Shown here: positions 1 to 4,830 of the stretch, in pieces | How positions within the stretch are numbered: position 1 is the first letter of the stretch | How the letters are laid out: each line of letters starts with the position of its first letter | DNA from: Anaerolineae bacterium | Lineage (GTDB): Bacteria > Chloroflexota > Anaerolineae > B4-G1 | Assembly (NCBI GenBank): GCA_027079895.1 | Contig: JALWUZ010000333.1 | Location: forward strand, 1-5,903 | Length of the DNA stretch: 5,903 nt | Direction: 5' to 3' | Position numbers and translations under genes: made by a program | The notes under the pieces: generated by a model | Told to the model about the DNA's origin: nothing | The model's input: only the letters and a program-made list of their open reading frames with translations | The model's database searches: none

Positions 1-239
1 GTCTGGCCGGGGCGCACGACGACCGTCTTGACCACCCCCGGCAGCGGGGCCGTCACCGTCCCGGCGGCGGCCGGCGGTGCGGTTGACCGCGGCTCCGCCT
101 CCTCCACCGCCGCCTCTTCCTCCACCGTCACGGTGAAGACCTCCCCGTCCACCCGCACCCGCACCGGACTTTGGCGCGGGTCGTCCAGCACCTCGACGGA
201 GAACCGCTCCCCGCCGACATTGATGAGATAACGCTTCAT
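1..239 (-). CDS. Biotin/lipoyl carrier-domain protein, N-terminal part (3' end outside window)
   Basis: Only the first 79 residues are present; the reading frame is open to the window edge. Residues 1-40 form a short beta-rich N-terminal segment (MKRYLINVGGERFSVEV...). Residues 41-60 are an acidic then Ala/Pro-rich linker. Residues 62-79 (VTAPLPGVVKTVVVRPGQ) match the opening of the biotinyl/lipoyl attachment domain, where 'APMPG..' is typical. The biotinylated lysine (AMKM-type motif) would lie beyond the window and cannot be checked. This layout is usual for small biotin carrier subunits of acyl-CoA carboxylases and of sodium-pumping decarboxylases (gamma-type subunits), where the carrier shuttles CO2 on biotin. 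Which complex it serves cannot be told here. The ATG at 237-239 is preceded by GGGAGGAG (242-249), a good Shine-Dalgarno although close to the start. It follows rocD on the same strand after 184 bp. A lipoyl carrier is a less likely alternative. Confidence 0.82.
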   Translation of the reverse strand, partial: MKRYLINVGGERFSVEVLDDPRQSPVRVRVDGEVFTVTVEEEAAVEEAEPRSTAPPAAAGTVTAPLPGVVKTVVVRPGQ

Positions 240-283
240 CGCTCCTCCCAAACCCGCTCCACTCCCGCCCGCGCGACACACAC

Positions 284-360
284 GACATCCCGCCCCAGGC
301 GGTCAACGCTCGCCCATCCGGGGCGATGGACGTGCGCTTCCAGGCCAGAGACGGGATGTC
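284..360 (-). promoter_or_regulatory. Nested inverted repeats in the leader of the carrier-protein gene
   Basis: A perfect 9-bp inverted repeat (GACATCCCG at 284-292, CGGGATGTC at 352-360) encloses a second one, TCGCCC at 310-315 with GGGCGA at 321-326 around a 5-base loop. A competing inner pairing (CCATC 314-318 with GATGG 325-329) is also possible. The set lies between rocD and the carrier-protein gene, ending about 35 bases before that gene's ribosome-binding site. I do not recognise a known riboswitch or T-box. It could be a structured 5' leader or a chance structure of GC-rich DNA. No run of U follows, so an intrinsic terminator is unlikely. Confidence 0.35.
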
Positions 361-375
361 ACGACTACGACCGGT

Positions 376-397
376 GTGTGGGGAGACACGCCCACAC
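376..397 (-). other. Hairpin downstream of rocD
   Basis: A perfect 7-bp stem, GTGTGGG at 376-382 with CCCACAC at 391-397, closes an 8-base loop. It starts 26 bases after the rocD stop codon in the direction of transcription. No U-tract follows, so it does not meet the usual intrinsic-terminator pattern. It may stabilise the 3' end of the rocD message or act as a weak or factor-assisted terminator. The remaining bases of the 240-423 gap hold no supported gene and no convincing promoter. Confidence 0.4.
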
Positions 398-423
398 GCC
401 CCAGGGCGGGGGAGTGGCCTCAC

Positions 424-1626
424 CTACGCCAACACCGCGGCGATCTGCTCCACCGCCCAGTCCAGTTCCTCTTTGGTGATGACCAGCGGCGGGGCCAGGC
501 GGATGACTGTCCCGTGAGTCTCCTTCGCCAGCAGGCCGCGAGATTGCAACATCTCGCAGAAACGCCGTGCCCCTCCGGCCTCAGGCTTGAGGACGATGCC
601 GATGAACAGCCCCTTGCCGCGTACCGTCTGCACGTAAGGACTTTCGATTTCGCGCAGCCGGGCGATGAGATACTCCCCCAGTTCGGCCGACCGCTCGCAG
701 AGGTGCTCGTCGCTGATGACCCGCAACGCCTCCCGCGCCACCGCGCAGGCCAGCGGATTGCCGCCGAACGTGGAGCCGTGGTCCCCCGGCCCGAAGACTC
801 CCAGCACCTCCCGCGCGGCCAGCACCGCCGAGACCGGATACATCCCGCCGGAGAGGGCCTTCCCCAGCGTGACCACGTCGGGCCGCACTCCCTCGTGCTC
901 GCAGGCCAGCAGTTTACCGGTGCGTCCCAGGCCGGTCTGAATCTCGTCGGCGATGAAGAGCACGTTGTGCGCGGTGCAGATCTCCCGCACCCGCTTGAGA
1001 TACCTCTCCGGCGGGACGATAATCCCCCCTTCCCCTTGGATGGGCTCGACCAGGAAGGCGACCGTGTGGGGAGTGATCGCCCGTTCCAGCGCGTCGGCGT
1101 CCCCGTAGGGAATCAACTTGAAGCCGGGCGTGAACGGCCCGAACCCCGCGCGGTACTGCTCCTCCGGCGAGAAAGTGATGATGGTGATCGTGCGCCCGTG
1201 AAAATTGCCGGTGCAGGCGATGATCTCCGCCTGGCCGTCGGGGACTCCCTTGACGGTGTACCCCCACTTGCGGGCCGCCTTGAGAGCCGTCTCCACCGCC
1301 TCCGCGCCGGAGTTCATCGGCAACATCATCTCGAAGCCGGTCAACTCGCACAACTCCTGCGCCAGCAGCGGCAGTTGGTCGTTGCGGAACGCCCGCGAAG
1401 TCAGGGCCAGCCGTTGGGCCTGCTCCACCATCGCCCCCACGATGCGGGGGTGGCAGTGCCCCTGATTGACGGCGGAATAGGCGGAAAGACAGTCGAGATA
1501 CCGGCGTCCCTCCACGTCCCACACCCACACCCCCTCTCCGCGCGTGAGCACCACGTCGAGCGGCGCGTAGTTGTGGGCGTTGTACCGCTCCTCCAATGAG
1601 ATGTAATCCGCTGTCGTGAGACTCAT
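424..1626 (-). CDS. rocD: Ornithine aminotransferase (ornithine--oxo-acid transaminase)
   Basis: This 400-residue PLP enzyme (class-III aminotransferase, fold type I) transfers the delta-amino group of ornithine to 2-oxoglutarate, giving glutamate-5-semialdehyde and glutamate in the cytoplasm; it links arginine/ornithine to proline and glutamate. The N-terminal hallmark YNAHNYAPLDVVL (15-27) and LSAYSAVNQGHCHP (47-60) separate ornithine from acetylornithine aminotransferases. With a steady offset of 35-37, residues known from human OAT are present: Tyr20 (Tyr55), Tyr50 (Tyr85), Arg145 (Arg180), Glu199 (Glu235), Asp227 (Asp263), Gln230 (Gln266), the Schiff-base Lys256 in LGKALSGGMYPVSA (Lys292), and Arg376 (Arg413). 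Length is normal for bacterial RocD. The ATG at 1624-1626 has AAGGAG at 1633-1638 (6-base spacer), and an in-frame TGA at 1630-1632 rules out an earlier start. It follows glgC by 70 bp, probably on the same transcript; the metabolic reason for the pairing is not obvious. Confidence 0.96.
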   Translation of the reverse strand: MSLTTADYISLEERYNAHNYAPLDVVLTRGEGVWVWDVEGRRYLDCLSAYSAVNQGHCHPRIVGAMVEQAQRLALTSRAFRNDQLPLLAQELCELTGFEMMLPMNSGAEAVETALKAARKWGYTVKGVPDGQAEIIACTGNFHGRTITIITFSPEEQYRAGFGPFTPGFKLIPYGDADALERAITPHTVAFLVEPIQGEGGIIVPPERYLKRVREICTAHNVLFIADEIQTGLGRTGKLLACEHEGVRPDVVTLGKALSGGMYPVSAVLAAREVLGVFGPGDHGSTFGGNPLACAVAREALRVISDEHLCERSAELGEYLIARLREIESPYVQTVRGKGLFIGIVLKPEAGGARRFCEMLQSRGLLAKETHGTVIRLAPPLVITKEELDWAVEQIAAVLA

Positions 1627-1647
1627 CCTTCACTCCTTCGATAGTTG

Positions 1648-1679
1648 GAGGCGACGCGGCTTCGGAAGCGCATCGCCTC
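1648..1679 (-). other. Intercistronic hairpin between glgC and rocD
   Basis: Bases 1648-1658 pair with 1669-1679 over 11 bp, and a further 3 bp (1660-1662 with 1666-1668) closes the tip around a three-base loop with one bulged base at 1659. The single non-Watson-Crick position, 1655/1672, reads C-A on the plus strand but G-U in the minus-strand RNA, so the fold is complete only in the transcript of these genes. It starts 17 bases after the glgC stop and ends 9 bases before the rocD Shine-Dalgarno. No U-tract follows, so it is better read as a processing, stability or attenuation element than as a classical terminator. The role is inferred. Confidence 0.5.
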
Positions 1680-1696
1680 TGGGTAGACGGCCGCCC

Positions 1697-2935
1697 TCAC
1701 CGGGCCGGGACCCGCGTCCCGGACGGCACCTCCGCCCCGAACACATCGGCCTCCAGGTCGGCGGCGATGACACAATCGCGCCCCACCCGCAGCCCGTCCG
1801 GGAGACGGGTATTCTTGCCGACCACCGTCAGCCCGGCGTACATCCCGTCCGCGCTGCCCGCGCCCCAGCCAATCCGCGCCCCCGCGCCGACCACCACCCG
1901 CTTATCCAGCACCGCGTGATCCACCACTGCCTCCGGGCCGATGACGGCGTCGGTCATCACAATCGAGTGCCGCACCACCGCGCCGGGCCGCACCACCACC
2001 CCCGGCGAGAGCACCGAGTGCTCCACCGTCCCCTCGATGACGCACCCGTCGGTGATGAGCGACCGCTCCACCCGCGCCCCGTCCCGAATGTTGACCGGAG
2101 GCCGCTCCTCGCTGCGGGTATGGATGACCCACTCCCGGTCCAGCAGGTTGAGACGGGGCTTGTCCGTCAGCAAGTCCATATGCGCCTGCCAGTAGGCCGG
2201 GATAGTGCCCACGTCCACCCAATAACCGCTGTAGGGGAAAGCGTACACGCGGTGAGAAGTCACCATCCGGGGGATGACATCGTTGCCGAAATCGTGGGTC
2301 GAGCCGGGGAGAGAGTAATCGGCGGTCAGCACATCGCTGAGCACCTGGGGGTTGAAAGCGTAGATTCCCATCGAGGCCAGCGTCCCTTTGGGGTGGGGCG
2401 GCTTCTCCTCGAACCCCACCACCCGGTAATCCGCGTCGGTCTCCAAAATGCCGAAGCGGTGCGCCTCCGCCGGGGGGACGCGCAGCGTGGCGATGGTCAA
2501 GTCGGCCCCGTGGTCGAGGTGGAAGGAGACCAGCACGTCGTAATTCATTTTGTAGACGTGGTCTCCGGCCAGGATGAGCACCACATCCGGCCTCTGCCGC
2601 AGGATGAAATCCAGGTTTTGGAAGATGGCGTCGGCGGTGCCGCGGTACCAATCCGACTCGATGCTGCCCAAGTAAGGCTGCAACAGCCTCACCCCGCCGT
2701 TGACCCGATCCAAATCCCACGGCCAGCCGGACTGAATGTGGTCGTTGAGCGAGCGCGGGCGGTACTGAGTGCAAATGCCGACGTTGAAAATCCCTGAGTT
2801 CGAGCAGTTCGAGAGAGTGAAATCAATGATGCGGTACTTTCCGGCGAACGGCACCGCCGGCTTGGTGCGCTTCTGCGTCAACACCCCCAGGCGGCTGCCG
2901 ACGCCGCCGGCCAGAATCATCGCCAGAGTGCGCAT
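1697..2935 (-). CDS. glgC: Glucose-1-phosphate adenylyltransferase (ADP-glucose pyrophosphorylase)
   Basis: The 412-residue enzyme makes ADP-glucose and pyrophosphate from ATP and glucose-1-phosphate, the committed and usually allosterically controlled step of bacterial glycogen synthesis. Residues 1 to about 250 are the nucleotidyltransferase domain: nucleotide-binding LAGGVGSRL (8-16) with KRTKPAVPF (22-30), the RIIDFTLSNC segment (35-44), WYRGTADAIFQN (96-107), the catalytic Asp125 in AGDH (equivalent to E. coli Asp142) and Lys178 in FEEKP (equivalent to the glucose-1-phosphate-binding Lys195). Residues about 280-395 show hexapeptide-type repeats (VVVRPGAVVRHSIVM and similar), the left-handed beta-helix domain of the family. 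Length is normal and all key residues are kept, so this is a catalytic GlgC and not a GlgD-like regulatory paralogue. The ATG at 2933-2935 follows a G-rich ribosome-binding site (AAAGGGGGG, 2941-2949), less canonical than those of its neighbours. It lies 75 bp after glgA and is probably cotranscribed with it. Confidence 0.97.
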   Translation of the reverse strand: MRTLAMILAGGVGSRLGVLTQKRTKPAVPFAGKYRIIDFTLSNCSNSGIFNVGICTQYRPRSLNDHIQSGWPWDLDRVNGGVRLLQPYLGSIESDWYRGTADAIFQNLDFILRQRPDVVLILAGDHVYKMNYDVLVSFHLDHGADLTIATLRVPPAEAHRFGILETDADYRVVGFEEKPPHPKGTLASMGIYAFNPQVLSDVLTADYSLPGSTHDFGNDVIPRMVTSHRVYAFPYSGYWVDVGTIPAYWQAHMDLLTDKPRLNLLDREWVIHTRSEERPPVNIRDGARVERSLITDGCVIEGTVEHSVLSPGVVVRPGAVVRHSIVMTDAVIGPEAVVDHAVLDKRVVVGAGARIGWGAGSADGMYAGLTVVGKNTRLPDGLRVGRDCVIAADLEADVFGAEVPSGTRVPAR

Positions 2936-2955
2936 ACCCGCCCCCCTTTCCGCTC

Positions 2956-2981
2956 CCGCGACCGTCGGCCGGCGGTCGCAA
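2956..2981 (-). other. Intercistronic hairpin between glgA and glgC
   Basis: GCGACCG at 2958-2964 pairs perfectly with CGGTCGC at 2973-2979 around an 8-base loop. Two more pairs at the base (2957/2980 and 2956/2981) are C-A on the plus strand but G-U in the minus-strand RNA, giving 9 bp in the transcript. It occupies the 75-bp gap between glgA and glgC, about 6 bases before the glgC ribosome-binding site. There is no U-tract after it. It resembles in placement the hairpin before rocD and could affect mRNA decay or the relative translation of the two genes; this role is inferred. Confidence 0.45.
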
Positions 2982-3010
2982 CGGGCCTGTGGAGGGGCGA
3001 CCGGACGGGG

Positions 3011-4468
3011 CTACCTCTTCCGCCGCCTCTCCGCCACAGCCTTCCGATACAACTCCACGTACTCCCGCGCCGAGGCGTCCCAGGAGAAATCCATCCGCAT
3101 ACCCCGCTGCTGTATCCGACGCCAACGCTCCGGCTGCCTGTAAGCCTCCAACGCCCGCCGCAGCGCGTCCTGACAAGCCACTGCCGAGAAGTCGTCGAAG
3201 GAGAAGCCGGTCCCCCGCCCCCGGCGCAGCGTGTCGTCGGTGACGGTATCCGCCAGCCCGCCGACCGCCCGCACGACCGGCACGCACCCGTACCGCATAG
3301 CGATCATCTGCCCCAGGCCGCAGGGCTCGATTGCGCTGGGCATCAGGAACAAGTCCGCCCCGGCGTAGATTCGCCGCGCCAGCACCGCGTCGAACTTGAG
3401 GAAGGCCCGCATGCGGCTGGGATAGCGGGCCTGGAGCCGCTCGAACATCTCGTGATACTCCGGTTCGCCGGTCCCCAGGAGGATGAACTGCGCCTCGCTT
3501 TCGGAAAACAGCCATTCCAACACCGGCTCCAAGAGTTCCATCCCCTTCACCTTGTCCAGGCGGCTGACCATCCCCACCAGCGGCGCGTCGGGCCGCACCG
3601 CGAGACGGGCCTGCTGCTGCAACGCCGTCTTGTTGATCAAGCGTCCGTCCAGGTGGTCCACGTCGAAGCGGTGCGCGATGGCGGCGTCCGTCGCCGGATT
3701 CCACCGCTCGTAGTCCAGGCCGTTCAGCACCCCGAAGAGATGCTCCTTGCGCTCGTTCAGCAGCGGGTCGAGCCCCATCCCCATCTCCGGCGTCAGAATC
3801 TCCTGGGCGTACCGGCGGCTGACGGTGTTGATCAAGTCGGCGTGCGCGATTCCCTGCGCCATCCAGTTGACCGTCCCCGGCTGCTCCACCTCCAAATGCT
3901 TCACGTACTCCATCCGCGCGAAGGTCAGTATCAGCCGCCCGGAGACCCCCTGGTAGGCCAGGTTGTGAATCGTGAACAGCGCGGCCATCTCCTGGTAAAA
4001 CGGCTCCTCCCGCCCCTCGGTATCCAGCCAGGTCGGGACGATGCCGGTGTGCCAATCGTTGGCGTGAATCACGTCCGGCTGCCAGTCCAGCACGCGGAGC
4101 GCGGCCAGGGCGGCCCGGCCGAAAATGGCGAACCGCTGCGGGTCATCCTCGAAACCGTACACCCCGTCGCGGGCCAGGTACACCTCGTTCCAGATGAGAT
4201 AGACCGGCACCTCGTCCATCTGGGCGCCGAGGAGATGAACGTGCTCCTGGTCGCGTCCGGCGGGCACGGTGAACGGCGGGGCGAGCGTGCGGAACTCGAA
4301 CGTGTCGCTCCGAATGGAGCCGTAGCGGGGGATCATCAGGCGCACGTCGTGCCCCAGGGCCCGGATGGCCTGGGGGAGAGAGCCGGCCACGTCGGCCAGC
4401 CCTCCCACTTTGGCGAACGGCACCGCCTCGGCGGCGAGAAACAGGATTTTGAGGGGCTTCTCGCTCAT
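3011..4468 (-). CDS. glgA: Glycogen synthase (ADP-glucose type, GT5)
   Basis: The 485-residue cytoplasmic glycosyltransferase adds glucose from ADP-glucose to the non-reducing end of alpha-1,4-glucan. It has the two Rossmann-like domains of a GT-B fold. The N-terminal domain has the ADP-glucose-binding KVGGLADV (20-27), HANDWHTG (135-142) and TIHNLAYQG (166-174, including His168). The linker has GVLNGLDYERWNPATD (246-261). The C-terminal domain has SRLDKVKG (302-309), giving Arg303 and Lys308 (E. coli Arg300 and Lys305), then EPCGLGQM (381-388) with catalytic Glu381 and Cys383, and GGLADTV (403-409). Within this loop the 'SR(F/Y)EPCGLTQ' form known from E. coli reads SAIEPCGLGQ, a variation near the active site that spares the catalytic residues. 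The extreme C-terminus is very basic (ERRRKR). The ATG at 4466-4468 is the only possible standard start, because an in-frame TGA lies at 4487-4489; the Shine-Dalgarno AAGGA (4480-4484) has a long 11-base spacer. The preceding gene ends 34 bp upstream. Confidence 0.97.
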   Translation of the reverse strand: MSEKPLKILFLAAEAVPFAKVGGLADVAGSLPQAIRALGHDVRLMIPRYGSIRSDTFEFRTLAPPFTVPAGRDQEHVHLLGAQMDEVPVYLIWNEVYLARDGVYGFEDDPQRFAIFGRAALAALRVLDWQPDVIHANDWHTGIVPTWLDTEGREEPFYQEMAALFTIHNLAYQGVSGRLILTFARMEYVKHLEVEQPGTVNWMAQGIAHADLINTVSRRYAQEILTPEMGMGLDPLLNERKEHLFGVLNGLDYERWNPATDAAIAHRFDVDHLDGRLINKTALQQQARLAVRPDAPLVGMVSRLDKVKGMELLEPVLEWLFSESEAQFILLGTGEPEYHEMFERLQARYPSRMRAFLKFDAVLARRIYAGADLFLMPSAIEPCGLGQMIAMRYGCVPVVRAVGGLADTVTDDTLRRGRGTGFSFDDFSAVACQDALRRALEAYRQPERWRRIQQRGMRMDFSWDASAREYVELYRKAVAERRRKR

Positions 4469-4502
4469 TGGTATGGTGTTCCTTTCTCACTGACACGACG
4501 GC

Positions 4503-4751
4503 CTACGCGCCCTGGTCGCAGCCGGGGGCCGTCGTCTTGACGAGTTGCGCTCCCCCGTCCCGGCCGCCGGATACGGCCATCGGCGTCGGCGTCCGCGTCG
4601 GGAACGGGGTGTAAGTCGGCACCGGCGTGGGGGTGACGTGGCGCGTCGGGACGAACGTCGCCACCAGGCTCAGGCTCATACTCAGTACCACCAGCAAACT
4701 GGTGAACCAAAAGAATATCCGTGACCGTTGGCTCTTCGTGTAATGTCGCAC
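4503..4751 (-). CDS. Small single-pass membrane protein with Thr/Pro-rich segment, family unknown
   Basis: This is an 82-residue protein I cannot assign to a family. Residues 1-11 are basic (Arg2, Lys6, Arg9, Arg11), residues 12-34 (IFFWFTSLLVVLSMSLSLVATFV) form one hydrophobic helix, and residues 35-57 are Thr/Pro-rich (TPTPVPTYTPFPTRTPTP at 40-57). A Gly-rich tail with a single Cys (78) ends the chain. By the positive-inside rule the N-terminus should stay in the cytoplasm and the Thr/Pro part lie outside, as an uncleaved signal anchor or a cleaved signal peptide. Such Thr/Pro tracts are common linkers in exported proteins of some Chloroflexota. The start is GTG (4749-4751), fixed by a full AGGAGG at 4756-4761 and by a strong promoter just upstream; no ATG exists nearby. 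It is the first gene of the glgA-glgC-rocD cluster and ends 34 bp before glgA. A role in glycogen metabolism is not shown by the sequence; it could also be mainly a leader or a spacer gene. Confidence 0.72.
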   Translation of the reverse strand: MRHYTKSQRSRIFFWFTSLLVVLSMSLSLVATFVPTRHVTPTPVPTYTPFPTRTPTPMAVSGGRDGGAQLVKTTAPGCDQGA

Positions 4752-4755
4752 GGGA

Positions 4756-4761
4756 CCTCCT
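4756..4761 (-). promoter_or_regulatory. Ribosome-binding site that fixes the GTG start of the small membrane protein
   Basis: The minus strand reads AGGAGG here, a complete Shine-Dalgarno, 4 bases before the GTG at 4749-4751. No ATG or TTG lies in frame nearby, so this site is the main evidence that the short reading frame is translated and that GTG is its start codon. Confidence 0.75.
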
Positions 4762-4784
4762 GCGCAAGTGGGTTTACCGTTTGA

Positions 4785-4815
4785 ACCGGCGGCATTATAA
4801 CACAGCGACCGGCGG
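4785..4815 (-). repeat. Short direct repeats flanking the -10 box
   Basis: The 8-mer CCGCCGGT (minus strand) occurs at 4785-4792 and again at 4808-4815, with 23 bp from start to start, a little over two helical turns. One copy abuts the -35 box inside the promoter spacer and the other covers the predicted start of transcription. This is the right placement for a repressor or activator site, but the units are short and GC-rich, so chance is possible. Confidence 0.35.
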
Positions 4816-4821
4816 GCACAA
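4794..4821 (-). promoter_or_regulatory. Sigma-70-type promoter with extended -10, driving the small protein and probably the glg cluster
   Basis: On the minus strand there is a perfect -10 box TATAAT (4794-4799) preceded by TGT (4800-4802), which makes an extended -10 (TGnTATAAT). Sixteen bases upstream lies TTGTGC (4816-4821), a half-matching -35 box (TTG kept). Transcription would start near 4787, giving an untranslated leader of about 36 bases before the GTG start at 4751. It is a small AT-rich island in very GC-rich DNA, placed directly after the stop codon of the TPR gene (4831-4833). No other comparably good promoter was seen between here and the left end, which fits one transcript for the small protein, glgA, glgC and rocD. 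Confidence 0.75.
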
Positions 4822-4830
4822 GGATTTACC

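Noticed and set aside
278..306. Possible promoter for the carrier-protein gene (TTGACC at 301-306)
   Set aside because: With a 17-bp spacer the -10 position would read GTGTGT, a poor match to TATAAT; no better partner was found.
376..1599. Long open plus-strand frame (407 residues) opposite rocD
   Set aside because: It is the antisense of a well-supported ornithine aminotransferase. Its translation is rich in Arg/Pro/His with no recognisable motif, as expected from GC-rich codon positions on the opposite strand.
1648..1679. Intrinsic terminator after glgC
   Set aside because: The stem is strong but is followed by CAACTAT-like sequence with no U-tract, and rocD begins within 25 bases with its own ribosome-binding site.
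1616..2797. Long open plus-strand frame (393 residues) opposite glgC
   Set aside because: It is antisense to glgC, with low-complexity Arg/His/Pro-rich translation and no ribosome-binding site or motif to support it.
2823..4055. 410-residue minus-strand frame overlapping glgA and glgC
   Set aside because: It is an out-of-frame reading of glgA running into glgC, Gly/Arg/Ala-rich without domain signatures; the GlgA and GlgC frames carry all the motifs.
3452..4540. 362-residue plus-strand frame opposite glgA
   Set aside because: It is an antisense shadow of glgA with no family motif and no plausible start context.
4465..4767. 100-residue minus-strand frame overlapping the small membrane protein
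   Set aside because: It lacks the hydrophobic helix, its start lies upstream of the AGGAGG site, and its translation looks like a frame-shifted Arg/Asp/Gly-rich shadow.
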